Assembly (NCBI GenBank): GCA_004193285.1
Contig: SECP01000046.1
Location: 1-64,000 of the forward strand
From: Myxococcales bacterium
GTDB taxonomy: Bacteria > Myxococcota_A > Polyangia > Polyangiales > Polyangiaceae
Direction of reading: 5' to 3'
DNA: 64,000 bases
The notes beneath the pieces are model-generated. The model did no database searches, was not told the origin of the DNA, and worked only from the letters and a program-made list of their open reading frames with translations. The translations under genes and the position numbers were made by a program. This document shows positions 27,329-35,816 of this stretch, one piece after another. Position 1 is the first letter of the stretch. Every line of letters begins with the position of its first letter.

Positions 27329-28387
27329 TCAGGGACAGAAGGTGACCGGCTCGTCTAGCTCCAGCGACTTGAGGATGGGGCTGTAGCGTTTGGACTGCCA
27401 CGAGCTGCAGGCATCCGAAAAAGAGGCGCTCTCGTATTCGCACATGAAGACGGGTTTGTCCGCGTCCACGTAGGCTTGAACGTCTCCGCACCAGTCGTCG
27501 TCGGAGTAGCAGCTTTCAGTGAGAGCCCAGTCGTACAGCGCGACGATATCTTCGGTGATGTTGGGCGCGTTCTTCTGACCGATGCTCATACCGCGGGTAT
27601 GGGCTTCTGCCGCGAGCCACTCGGCGTAGGCGACGCCATCTTGCTTGGTCAGGGGAAAGCCCGAGGCCGCGCCGAGATCGTAGACGTCTTGATTGTCCGG
27701 CTCGATGGCGTCGAATCCCTTTGCCTGGCAGACGTCGAACCGTTTGCTCATGATCGCGCGTAGTTCGGAGCTGCGTATGTCGACGTATTTTTCGCCGGGC
27801 CAACCGTCGTAGTCGTTGCCAATGACCGACTCGGGGAAGTCGCCCGCGTCAGGGCGAAAGTCCTCCCAGCTGCCGACGCTCACGTAGCAAATGACTTTGA
27901 TGCCACTGGCGTGGAGCTCGTCGACGGTCGCTTTATCCGACTCCCAATCGATGTCGTACACGTCCACGTCGAGAGGGGTGCCGACTGGTTCCGAGAGCTG
28001 CCATTGCCAGGTCAATCCAGCCTTGGGCTTCCAATAGTCGCTCGTAGCGGAGCCGCCTTGCGCCGCGCCACCTTCGCCTCCGAGAGCGCCGTTGCCGGCG
28101 GAAGCGGCGCCGCCCGAGTTGCCGTTGCCTGCGGAAGCGTTGCCGGCGGCGTTGCCATTGCCTGCGGAAGCGGTGCCGCCCGTGTTGGCATTGCCTGCAG
28201 CGTTGCCGTTGCCGGCGGAGGCGTTACCTGCAGTGTTGCCGTTGCCTGCGGAAGCGCTACCTGCAGTGTTGCCATTGCCGGACGGAGAATCATCGGACGA
28301 GCAAGCGAGGGGTGACGACAGCGCGAAGCCGCAAACCGCGAAGAGCGCGAGGCGAGCGATACGGTAGGTCGAAGGGTGGCTCAGCAT
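27329..28387 (-). CDS. GH114-like (endo-alpha-1,4-polygalactosaminidase) lipoprotein
   Basis: 352 aa from the ATG at 28387, which gives a signal peptide with lipobox SPLAC; the longer frame from 28630 adds an implausible 81 residues. A linker of about 75 residues is built from repeats of SAGNGNTAGNA type. The catalytic domain matches GH114/TM1410: WQWQLSEPVG, DVYDIDWESD, KVICYVSVGSWEDFRPD, FDAIEPDNQDVY, SIGQKNAPNITEDIV and WALTESCY. The acidic residues of YDIDW and IEPDN are the expected active-site candidates. The family cleaves galactosaminogalactan-type polymers, so a role in degrading exopolysaccharide of prey or biofilm is plausible. Confidence 0.85.
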   Translation of the reverse strand: MLSHPSTYRIARLALFAVCGFALSSPLACSSDDSPSGNGNTAGSASAGNGNTAGNASAGNGNAAGNANTGGTASAGNGNAAGNASAGNGNSGGAASAGNGALGGEGGAAQGGSATSDYWKPKAGLTWQWQLSEPVGTPLDVDVYDIDWESDKATVDELHASGIKVICYVSVGSWEDFRPDAGDFPESVIGNDYDGWPGEKYVDIRSSELRAIMSKRFDVCQAKGFDAIEPDNQDVYDLGAASGFPLTKQDGVAYAEWLAAEAHTRGMSIGQKNAPNITEDIVALYDWALTESCYSDDDWCGDVQAYVDADKPVFMCEYESASFSDACSSWQSKRYSPILKSLELDEPVTFCP

Positions 28388-28621
28388 GGTGCCTCGGTCG
28401 CTAGGGGGGCGTGAACGTGGTCGTGAGTCGCCGCAGATGAAGACGTCATGCTGCAGGCTCGGGTTGAAGCCTCCATCGTAGCGCGAGGGCCAACGCGCGG
28501 TGGCGGCTAGTTGGCGCGATGTGGAGCCGCGGTAGGTAAAGCGGTGGAGAGCGGCAGCCGAAGCGGGGTGCGAGCGATCCAGGTTTGCCTGCGAGAGGTC
28601 TTGACGAGCCCGCTCAGAATA

Positions 28622-28639
28622 GGTAACCATTAAGTTACC
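28622..28639. promoter_or_regulatory. Candidate operator: perfect inverted repeat before the YCII gene
   Basis: GGTAAC-CATTAA-GTTACC is a six-base perfect dyad with a six-base centre, ending two bases before the ATG of the YCII gene. It sits in locally AT-rich DNA and looks like a repressor site that would block the start region. No regulator gene is adjacent, so the binding protein is unknown. Confidence 0.4.
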
Positions 28640-28641
28640 AA

Positions 28642-28959
28642 ATGGAAAACGTGATCAATCCGGTCTATTTCGTGTGTCGCTTGCTCGGGCCCCGGCCGAC
28701 GTTCCCCATGGACATGACCGAAGAGGAGCGAGCGCTGATGGGCGACCACGCTGCGTACTGGTCGGGTCACATGGCAGAAGGCAAGGTCGTCGTCTTTGGG
28801 CCGGTTCTGGATCCGAAAGGCGTTTGGGGTCTCGCGGTGCTGCGGGTGCGTGACGAAGCCGAGATGCAGGCGCTGACGAGCGCGGACCCGGTGATCTTGG
28901 CGCAGCGCGGCTTTAGCTACGACCGGTTGCCGATGATGAGCGCGCTGCTGCCGAGCTGA
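28642..28959 (+). CDS. YCII-domain protein
   Basis: 105 aa. It fits the YciI-like ferredoxin-fold family: an N-terminal strand (VYFVCRLLGPRPTF), the helix LMGDHAAYWSGHMAEGKVVVFGPVLDP with the conserved His, and V-W-G-L-A-V-L-R-V-R-D-E-A-E-M as the following strand-helix. These proteins are small cytosolic dimers of mostly unknown role. The start is set by the ATG at 28642, directly after a dyad that may be its operator. The gene ends 17 bases from the convergent membrane-protein gene. Confidence 0.82.
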   Translation: MENVINPVYFVCRLLGPRPTFPMDMTEEERALMGDHAAYWSGHMAEGKVVVFGPVLDPKGVWGLAVLRVRDEAEMQALTSADPVILAQRGFSYDRLPMMSALLPS

Positions 28960-28976
28960 GCCGCTCGCGATCGAGA

Positions 28977-30809
28977 CTAGCGGCGGGGGGCCGCTACGGT
29001 GCTGGTGCTGGCCGGAGTGCGATCGGCGGCGGCGGTGAGGCGGGCGTTGAGCGCGGCCGCGACCGCATCTCGAGAGTCGATGGCGAGCAGCGACTGGACG
29101 GCGATGGTGGCGGCGTCGCGGTCGCCGGCGTCGACGAGCAGCTGGGCGCGATCGCGGAGCTCGCCTTGCATGACCGCGAGCGTCGCCGCGTCGCGGGCGC
29201 TCGGCTTCGTGGCGACGGAGAGCGCGCGCTGCCAGCCGTCGGCGCCTTCTTTGAGCGATTGTGCGCGGTCGGAGCGGCCTAGCGGGTGTGGCGAAAAACG
29301 CGGGAAAAAGGCGCGGGGAGCGAGGTGGTCGCGGAGGCGCTTGGGCCAGCGCGGATCGATCTCTACGAAGAGCGGGCGCGCGTCCGAGAGGCTGGACAGT
29401 GAAAATTCGCTCGGCTCACCCGCGAGCGCCATCTCCCGAACGAGCGGCGCGAGGGCCGGCTCTTGGCGGAGGAGCAGCTGCGCCACGTTACCGCGCTCGA
29501 GCAACGGCTCGGGGATCACGACGAGATCGGTACGCGTGCCGCGCGCGATCTGGGCGGCCCACAACCGGTAGGCGAGCGCTTCGGAGCGCACGAGCAAGAG
29601 TGATGACGGCGGGAGCGCCGCGAGGGCTTCGTCCGTCCACGAATCGGCCGCGACTTGCTCCCGGCGATCGGCGGCGTAGGCGGAGTCTTCGGCGGCGACG
29701 AAGGCGAGGGTGAAGTGGAAGACGACGAGCAGCGCGCTGGCCGGCTCTGCGAAGGGCAGGCGCGCGCGTCGCATGTACGTGGCCGCGGCTTGTACGGCAA
29801 GCGCGGACGCCGCGGCGATGGCGACGAGCGACAGCAGCCGTACCGGAGCCAGCGTGTCGCTGGCCAAGATGCCGACTTTGCTCGCCGGGAAGCCGAGATC
29901 GACGAGGAAAAGCGCGGCAAACGGCGCGCCCAGCGCCCGCACCGACCTGCGAAACACCGCGAGCACCAGCCCGAAGAGCGCGAGCGCACACGAGAGGAGC
30001 CCCGCGTCACCGATCCACGCCGCGAGCGCGGTGGTGCGCTCGGCGGCCGCGTCGACGGAGACGAGGCTGGAGGTGCCGATGCCGCCGACCAGGTTCAGCT
30101 CCACGTTCGGCGAGAGCGGCCGCAAGATGAGGTAGAGCGCCCAGGGCACGAGCGGCGCGGAAAAGCCTAGCGCCAGCTCGAGCGCGCTGTGCGGCTGAGG
30201 CCAGCGCCGCACGAGCAGCGCGCGAGAGAGGAGCGCGACCCCCACGGCCAGACCGGCGGCATGCGACTCGATGGCGGTCGCGCCGAAGAGCGCGCCGAGC
30301 AGTAGCATCGAGCCGCGGCGTGGGGGTGCAACCGATACCCAAATCGCGGCGAGCGCCAGCGCGACGCCCAGCGTGACTCCGCCGGCCAGCGTCCCTTCCA
30401 GTTGCCAGCTCGGCGCGAGCACGGCCGTGAGCGTCGCCGCGAGCGCGAGGGGCGGGGTGAGCCGCGGCGTAGCGAGTGAAGAGCTCAGCGCGTGATGAAT
30501 GAGGCGGTAGGCAACCGCGCCCGCGAGCGCGACGCCAAGCGCGCTCACCCAGCCGGCACGCAGCAAGCGTCCGCCGATCGGCAACAGCGCGAGCAGCTGA
30601 GTGAACGCAGTCGAGACGAGGCCTTCGCTGCCGCTCGGAACGAGCCCGAGTGCCCGCACGACCGGCAAGTCGTCGCGCCACTGACCGGTAGGCGATGTGC
30701 GCAGCATCGTGACGACCAGCGGCACTGCGAACGCCAGCTTGTGCGCCGCCGCTTCCCACGAAGCATGGGGTCGGCCTGGCACGGTGGTCGGAAGCGAGGC
30801 AGCGCTCAC
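28977..30809 (-). CDS. Polytopic membrane protein, DUF2723/glycosyltransferase-like
   Basis: About 610 aa from a GTG at 30809; the upstream frame is non-hydrophobic and overlaps the aspS promoter. Ten or more hydrophobic helices fill residues 20-400. The start (SPTGQWRDDLPVVRALGLVP, then SEGLVSTAFTQLLALLPIG) corresponds to the DUF2723 entry loop (normally GD-x-x-E), with Arg-Asp-Asp here. A soluble periplasmic domain (VRSEALAYRLWAAQIARGTRTDLVVIP, DARPLFVEIDPRWPKRLRDHLAP) and a short helical TPR-like tail follow. DUF2723 proteins are related to protein O-mannosyltransferases, so a lipid-linked sugar transfer role is possible but unproven. It is divergent from aspS. Confidence 0.65.
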   Translation of the reverse strand: MSAASLPTTVPGRPHASWEAAAHKLAFAVPLVVTMLRTSPTGQWRDDLPVVRALGLVPSGSEGLVSTAFTQLLALLPIGGRLLRAGWVSALGVALAGAVAYRLIHHALSSSLATPRLTPPLALAATLTAVLAPSWQLEGTLAGGVTLGVALALAAIWVSVAPPRRGSMLLLGALFGATAIESHAAGLAVGVALLSRALLVRRWPQPHSALELALGFSAPLVPWALYLILRPLSPNVELNLVGGIGTSSLVSVDAAAERTTALAAWIGDAGLLSCALALFGLVLAVFRRSVRALGAPFAALFLVDLGFPASKVGILASDTLAPVRLLSLVAIAAASALAVQAAATYMRRARLPFAEPASALLVVFHFTLAFVAAEDSAYAADRREQVAADSWTDEALAALPPSSLLLVRSEALAYRLWAAQIARGTRTDLVVIPEPLLERGNVAQLLLRQEPALAPLVREMALAGEPSEFSLSSLSDARPLFVEIDPRWPKRLRDHLAPRAFFPRFSPHPLGRSDRAQSLKEGADGWQRALSVATKPSARDAATLAVMQGELRDRAQLLVDAGDRDAATIAVQSLLAIDSRDAVAAALNARLTAAADRTPASTSTVAAPRR

Positions 30810-30963
30810 CGCCCATGGCTCCCATGACCGCGGAAAAAGGCCCAGTTTTTGGACGTGCAGGCTTCGCCGACTAAAAGCAGCGAATCCGGACGCACGGGTG
30901 CTAAAACAGCCGGCCCCGGTGGGTCCCGGCGTCGACCGGACCCCCAAATCCAAGGAAAACATA

Positions 30964-32859
30964 GTGGCCCGCTTCATTGATGAGCTGAAACGAACCCATA
31001 GCTGCGGCGCCCTGCGCGCCTCCGACATCGGCAAAGAGGTCGTCCTCTTCGGCTGGGTGGCCAATCGACGCGACCACGGTTCCATCGCCTTCATCGATCT
31101 GCGCGACCGCGAAGGCGTGACTCAAATCGTGTTCGATCCGGACGCTTCCAAGGAAGCTCACGAGGTCGGCGGCTCCTTGCGCGGCGAGTGGGTGATCGGC
31201 ATCCGCGGCGTGGTGAAGAGCCGCGGCGAGCAGTTCAGCAAAAAAGAGAACAAGATGGTGAGCGCCGCGAACCCGAACATCGCCACTGGCGAGGTCGAGA
31301 TCACGGTGCTCGAGGCGACCGTCTTCAACAAGGCGGAGACGCCGCCGTTCGGCATCGAAGACAAGAGCGACACGCGTGAGGAAACGCGGCTCGAGTACCG
31401 CTACCTGGACTTGCGTCGTGGCCCGCTCCACCGCGCCTTGCGCATGCGCCACAACGTGAACCAGGCGACGCGCAATCACCTCTCCTCACAGGGCTGCATG
31501 GAGATCGAGACGCCGTTCCTCGTGAAGTACACGCCGGGCGGCGCGCGCAACTTCCTCGTGCCGGCTCGCCTGCACCCGCAAAAGTTTTACGCCCTCGCGG
31601 AGAGCCCGCAGCTGTTCAAGCAGCTGTTCATGGTCGCGGGCTACGACCGCTATTTCCAAATCGTGCGCTGTTTCCGGGATGAAGCGCTGCGCATCGATCG
31701 CCAGCCGGAGTTCACGCAGATCGACATCGAGATGTCGTTCGTCAACCAGCAAGACGTGTTCAACCTCGTGGAGGGGCTCATCTTCGCGATCTGGAAGGCG
31801 GCGCTGAACATCGACTTGAAGGACCTGTACCCAGACGGTCACTTCCCCCACTTGGACTTCGAAGAGTCGATGACCAAGTACGGCAACGACAAGCCGGACC
31901 TGCGCTTCGACCTCGCTCACACGGATTTGACGGACGTCGTCATCGAGCATGGGGGCGGCGGAGTGCCCTTTTTCACGCCCATCGCCGAGAAGTTCAAATC
32001 CGGCGCGTACCGCCGCGACTTGCCGACCGAGATCGTCAAAGCCATGGTCGTGCCCGCGAGCGCGAACTTCTCGCGCACGGACCAAGAAAAGCTCGAGGTG
32101 GAAGCCAAGGGCATGGGCGCGGGCGGTTTGGCGCGCGCGAAGGTCGGGCCGGACGGAATTTGGGTGCAGTCTCCGCTCGCGAAGAGCGCGACCCCCGAGT
32201 TCATGAGGGCGGTCAACGCCGCGGTGGGTGCGAAAGAGAACGACCTCTTGCTGTTCCAATTCGGCAAAACGTCCTCGGTGCACACCGTGCTCGCGAACCT
32301 GCGCGTCATCGTCGCGAAGAAGATGGGCCTCATCCCGGAGGTCGGTCACGGCAACAAGTGGAACTTCAGCTGGGTCGTCAACCCGCCGCTGTTCGAGTAC
32401 GACGACGAGACGAAGACTTGGGCGGCCGCGCACCACGCCTTCACGCGGCCGCACGACTCCTCCGTTCCGCTCATCGATACGGACCCGGGCAAGGTGCTCT
32501 GCTACCGCTACGACATCGTCTTGAACGGCTTCGAAATCGGCGGCGGCAGCATCCGCTTGCACGATTCCGAGGTGCAACGGAAGGTGTTCGGCGCGCTCGG
32601 CATCAAGGACGAAGAAGCGCAGGAAAAGTTCGGCTTCTTGCTCAACGCGCTCAAGTTCGGGGCGCCGCCGCACGGCGGCATCGCCCTGGGCATGGACCGC
32701 ATCATGATGCTGCTCAACGCCACGGAGAGCATCCGCGACGTCATCGCTTACCCGAAGACCCAAAAGGGTACGGACCTCATGAGCGACGCGCCGGGCAGCG
32801 TCGGGCCGAATCAGCTGGCGGAGCTGCACATCCGTAGCGTCGGCGAGCCGCAGCGCTGA
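30964..32859 (+). CDS. aspS: Aspartyl-tRNA synthetase, probably non-discriminating
   Basis: 631 aa from GTG 30964 (AAGGA nine bases upstream). The order is an OB-fold anticodon-binding domain, class II catalytic core (motif 1 around FLVKYTPGGARNFLVP, motif 2 CFRDEALRIDRQPEFTQIDIE, motif 3 GIALGMDRIMMLL) and the GAD insertion (around PEFMRAVNAAVGAKEND). This is the bacterial type. In the OB fold the sequence GWVANRRDHGS carries His at the position that is Leu in discriminating enzymes; His here is established as a mark of AspRS that also charges tRNA-Asn, requiring the GatCAB amidotransferase. An insertion of about nine residues (around SKKENKMVS) interrupts the next loop. It joins aspartate to tRNA in the cytoplasm. 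Confidence 0.96.
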   Translation: MARFIDELKRTHSCGALRASDIGKEVVLFGWVANRRDHGSIAFIDLRDREGVTQIVFDPDASKEAHEVGGSLRGEWVIGIRGVVKSRGEQFSKKENKMVSAANPNIATGEVEITVLEATVFNKAETPPFGIEDKSDTREETRLEYRYLDLRRGPLHRALRMRHNVNQATRNHLSSQGCMEIETPFLVKYTPGGARNFLVPARLHPQKFYALAESPQLFKQLFMVAGYDRYFQIVRCFRDEALRIDRQPEFTQIDIEMSFVNQQDVFNLVEGLIFAIWKAALNIDLKDLYPDGHFPHLDFEESMTKYGNDKPDLRFDLAHTDLTDVVIEHGGGGVPFFTPIAEKFKSGAYRRDLPTEIVKAMVVPASANFSRTDQEKLEVEAKGMGAGGLARAKVGPDGIWVQSPLAKSATPEFMRAVNAAVGAKENDLLLFQFGKTSSVHTVLANLRVIVAKKMGLIPEVGHGNKWNFSWVVNPPLFEYDDETKTWAAAHHAFTRPHDSSVPLIDTDPGKVLCYRYDIVLNGFEIGGGSIRLHDSEVQRKVFGALGIKDEEAQEKFGFLLNALKFGAPPHGGIALGMDRIMMLLNATESIRDVIAYPKTQKGTDLMSDAPGSVGPNQLAELHIRSVGEPQR

Positions 32860-32875
32860 GCCGAGCCTGGGAGTC

Positions 32876-33583
32876 ATGTCCGACTCTCCCATCGACGAAC
32901 TGCTGGAAGGCCTCCGCGCGGCTCTCGCGGCGCGGAGGCGTGACGGCGCCGCGCGCGTGGATCGCGTGGAGGCGGCGCTGAGCTCGTACCGCCGCGCGCT
33001 CGAGACGCAGATCGCGACCGAGTTCGCGGCCGAGCACCGCCTCAAACCGCCGCAAAAGGTGGGCATCTCCGTGGCGCGCGCGGCCGAAGAGCTCCGCGAC
33101 GCCGTGCTCGCCTTGCCGGAAGTCGCGCGACTGATGACGCAAGCTGCGGAGCCGGAGCCGAACGGCCCCATGACGCTCCGCGTCCCGACGAGCAAGCCCG
33201 CCTCGTCGACGCTGCTGGTGGAGGCGCCGCCCGCGGGCTGGCCCAAGCTGCGCGCAGCCTTCGCTTCGCAAAAGCTCGTCGTCATCGGAGCGCTGTCGCG
33301 CGACCGCAGCGACTCCGTGCCGGAAGGCTTCGGCGATCACACCGAGTGGATCGACACCGAGCGCGACGGCGTGCACGCGCTCGGCAACTTGCCGCAGCGC
33401 ATCCGACAAGGCCGCGTGTGCGCCTTGATCATCTTGGACCGCGCCGTAAAGCACAAACACAGCGAGCCCGCGCTCGCCGCCGCGCGCGACGCCCACGTCC
33501 CCACCGCCTTCGCCGGCCAAGGCGGCCGAGCGTCCCTGGAGCGCGCGCTCACCCAGCTCGAAGGCATGCTGAACGAACGCTGA
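32876..33583 (+). CDS. Hypothetical protein with DUF2325-like C-terminal domain
   Basis: 235 aa, 16 bases after aspS and probably in its operon. Residues 1-90 are helical and charged (a likely coiled coil: RVDRVEAALSSYRRALETQI). The C-terminal 110 residues (KLVVIGALSRDRSD, HALGNLPQRIRQGRVCALIILDR, KHKHSEPALAAARDAHVPTAF) resemble the Rossmann-like DUF2325 fold with its advV/H-x-A pattern. I would not assign a function. The His-Lys-His cluster is notable and could bind metal. The repeat mosaic begins a few bases downstream. Confidence 0.6.
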   Translation: MSDSPIDELLEGLRAALAARRRDGAARVDRVEAALSSYRRALETQIATEFAAEHRLKPPQKVGISVARAAEELRDAVLALPEVARLMTQAAEPEPNGPMTLRVPTSKPASSTLLVEAPPAGWPKLRAAFASQKLVVIGALSRDRSDSVPEGFGDHTEWIDTERDGVHALGNLPQRIRQGRVCALIILDRAVKHKHSEPALAAARDAHVPTAFAGQGGRASLERALTQLEGMLNER

Positions 33584-33589
33584 GCGAGA

Positions 33590-33641
33590 GGGCTGCCGCG
33601 CCGCAGCCCCACTCGCAGAAGCTACCGTGTCGTCTTCGGGC
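33590..33641 (+). repeat. Copy 1 of a dispersed GCAGAAGCT repeat
   Basis: A seven-base hairpin (GGGCTGC at 33590-33596 with GCAGCCC at 33603-33609) is followed by a 27-base sequence from 33615 beginning GCAGAAGCTACCGTG. The latter matches 24 of 27 bases at 44110-44136. A reversed related copy ends at 44230. It lies just after the hypothetical gene stop, so it may serve as an mRNA end. Confidence 0.6.
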
Positions 33642-33719
33642 TGCCTTGCCGCCCGCGCGCTGCATCTCGCCCGCAAGTTGCGCCCTCTTGCCGTTCCCCC
33701 AGCTGCGCGCCGCGCAGTC

Positions 33720-34937
33720 GCGGCCGTCCTCCGGCGCCCGCGCCGCGAGAGCTCGAAAAAAGGAGGCCCCTTCCCGGCAGTTCTCCGGCGCCCCCGCCGC
33801 CAGCGCTTCAAAAAGGGAGGCCCCTATCCGGCTCAAACCGTTCTTCGGATCCGCAGAATGACGGCGACGCACCTGAGCAGCCCGGAATTAGGTCCCCTTT
33901 CGGGTGCTTGCGCTTCCGCTGTAGCTGCCCGAGTCATGTACTTCGGATCCAAAGTCTCATTCGCCGGTCGCACCGTGTCGCTCGTCGCATCGAGTCGGTC
34001 GTCACAGGGTGTCGGTCGCGCATCGTGTCGGTCGTCGCATCGAGTCGGTCGCGCATCGAGTCGGTCGTCGCCGTTGCGGCAGTTCGCCGGCGCCCGCGCC
34101 GCGGGAGCTTCAAAAAAAGGAGGCCCCTTCCCGGCTCGAACCGTTCTTCGGATCCGCAGAATGACGGCGAGGCACTTGAGCAGCCCGGAATTAGGTCAGC
34201 CTTGCGGGTGCTTGCGCTTCCGCTGTAGCTGCCCGAGTCATGTACTTCGGATCCGAAGTCTCATTCGCTCGTCGCACGGCGTCGGTCGTCGCATCGTGTC
34301 GGTCGTCTCGGTCGTCGCCCCGTGTCGGTCGTCGCATCGTGTCGGTCGTCGCCGTTGCGGCAGTTCGCCGGCGCCCGCGCCGCGGGAGCTTCAAGAAAAG
34401 GAGGCCCCTTCCCGGCTCGAACCGTTCTTCGGATCCGCAGAATGACGGCGAGGCACTTGAGCAGCCCGGAATTAGGTCAGCGTTTCGGGTGCTTGGGCTT
34501 CCGCTGTAGCTGCCCGAGTCATGTACTTCGGATCCGAAGTCTCATTCGCTCGTCGCCCCGTGTCGGTCGCCGCCCCGTGTCGCCGGCCACAGCGTGTCGG
34601 TCGCGCATCGTGTCGCCCGTCACACCGTGTCGGTCGTCGCCCCGTGTCGGTCGTCGCCCCGTGTCGGTCGTCGCCCCGTGTCGGTCGTCGCCCCGTGTCG
34701 GTCGTCGCACGGTGTCGGTCGTCGCCCCGTGTCGGTCGTCGCCGTTGCGGCAGTTCGCCGGCGCCCGCGCCGCGAGAGCTTCAAAAAAAGGAGGCCCCTT
34801 CCGGCTCGAACCGTTCTTCGGATCCGCAGAATGACGGCGACGCACCCGAGCAGCCCGGAATTAGGTCAGCGTTTCGGGTGCTTGCGCTTCCGCTGTAGCT
34901 GCCCGAGTCATGTACTTCGGATCCGAAGTCTCATTCG
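33720..34937 (+). repeat. Composite direct repeat: about 190-base blocks separated by 17-base tandem arrays
   Basis: Four copies of a block (about 33778-33964, 34077-34267, 34358-34548 and 34748-34937; the first is more diverged) begin GGCAGTTC, contain AAAGGAGGCCCCTTCCC and GAATTAGGTCAGC, and end GAAGTCTCATTCG. Between blocks lie arrays of the 17-base unit GTCGCCCCGTGTCGGTC and variants, longest at 34549-34744. Each block carries two BamHI-centred palindromes: an imperfect one (TTCTTCGGATCCGCAGAA) and a perfect 16-mer (ACTTCGGATCCGAAGT at 34244-34259, 34525-34540 and 34914-34929; broken in the first copy). Spacing between blocks is 281 and 390 bases, so the repeats are not kept in one reading frame. 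Confidence 0.9.
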
Positions 34938-34969
34938 CGGCTGGTGGTTGTCGCGCGATCGCAGAGATC

Positions 34970-35280
34970 GCGCAGTCGCCGAATCGTTGAAACGGCTGAA
35001 ATCGCGCAAGTCGCGGCAGGTCGCGCCGGTCGCGCAGGACGCGGAGGTCGCGTGAGCCGCACAGGTCGCGTGAGCCGCACAGGTCGCGTGAGCCGCACAG
35101 GTCGCGTGAGCTGCACAGGTCGCGTGGTCGCGTGAGCTGCACAGGTCGCGTGGTCGCGTGAGCTGCATAGGTCGCGTGAGCCGCACAGGTCGCGTGAGCC
35201 GCACAGGTCGCGCAGGTCGCACAGGACGCGCAGGTCGCACAGGTCGCACAGGTCGCACAGGTCGCACAGTCGCCGAATCG
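34970..35280 (+). repeat. 18-base and 9-base tandem array (GTCGCGTGAGCCGCACAG)
   Basis: From 35047 there are about seven copies of the 18-mer GTCGCGTGAGCCGCACAG (with CTG and CAT variants), twice interrupted by an extra eight-base GTCGCGTG. From 35207 the array collapses to the 9-mer GTCGCACAG (seven copies). The array is flanked by direct copies of CAGTCGCCGAATCG (34973-34986 and 35267-35280). The 9-base rhythm shows that the 18-mer is a diverged doubling of the 9-mer. Confidence 0.9.
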
Positions 35281-35460
35281 CGTCTGCGCGCAGTTGTACG
35301 AATCGCACTTTCGGAACGCGATATTTCAATGATTGCCGGGGTTCGCTTGGAGCTCGACTTACCGATCGACGCTTGGTTCGGAGTAGTACGGTTCGGTACA
35401 TCTTCGCGGTGGAGGGTCCATGTCGCGAAATCATTCGAGAAATTTAGTGCGGTTCCATAC
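35281..35460 (+). other. Unique, less GC-rich island between repeat arrays
   Basis: About 180 bases that match neither neighbouring array and are visibly richer in A/T (TCGGAACGCGATATTTCAAT, AAATCATTCGAGAAATTTAG). A plus-strand frame through it reads somewhat protein-like (MIAGVRLELDLPIDAW, WRVHVAKSFEKF), but it is open only because the flanking repeats lack stops. Possibly a remnant of an older gene split by repeat growth. Confidence 0.4.
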
Positions 35461-35816
35461 GTCGGCGGGGGACGAGAAGAGGCACCTTCGGCGGAGACGA
35501 GAGGAGGCACCTTCGGCGGCGACGAGCGGAGGCGCCTTCGGCGGAGATGAGAAGAGGCGCCTTCGACGAAGACGAGAAGAGGGCACGTTCGGCGGCGACG
35601 AGCGGAGGCGCCTTCGGCGGAGATGAGCGGAGGCACCTTCGACGGCGACGAGCGGAGGCGCCTTCGGCGGAGACGAGCGGAGGCACCCGCGGCGGAGACG
35701 AGCGGAGGAGCCTTCGGCGGAGACGAGCGGAGGCACCCGCGGCGGCGACGAGCGGAGGCGCCTTCGGCGGAGACGAGAAGAGGCACCTTCGGCTGAGATG
35801 AGCGGAGGCACCTTAG
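35461..35816 (+). repeat. 25-base tandem array (GGAGGCGCCTTCGGCGG type)
   Basis: About 13 imperfect copies of a 25-base unit of the form GCGGAGGC-ACCTTCGGCGG-AGACGA. Positions vary between ACCTTC, GCCTTC, ACCCGC and between AGACG, CGACG and AGATG. The array runs directly into a 16-base array that reuses its GGCGGAGACGAG part. Confidence 0.88.

Noticed and set aside
31486..33285. 599-aa minus-strand ORF antisense to aspS
   Set aside because: A shadow of the high-GC aspS frame; Arg/Val-rich composition without any domain. The same applies to the 600-aa frame at 52248-54050 opposite the ABC-F gene and the 394-aa frame at 22479-23663.
33908..34898. Three tandem ORFs (106, 89 and 125 aa) each starting MYFGS in the composite repeat
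   Set aside because: They arise because each 190-base block holds ATG and TAG at the same places. The blocks are not spaced in multiples of three, and the internal sequence is the 17-base array in different frames.
34970..35280. CRISPR array
   Set aside because: The repeats are contiguous with no unique spacers of 25-40 bases and no cas genes nearby.
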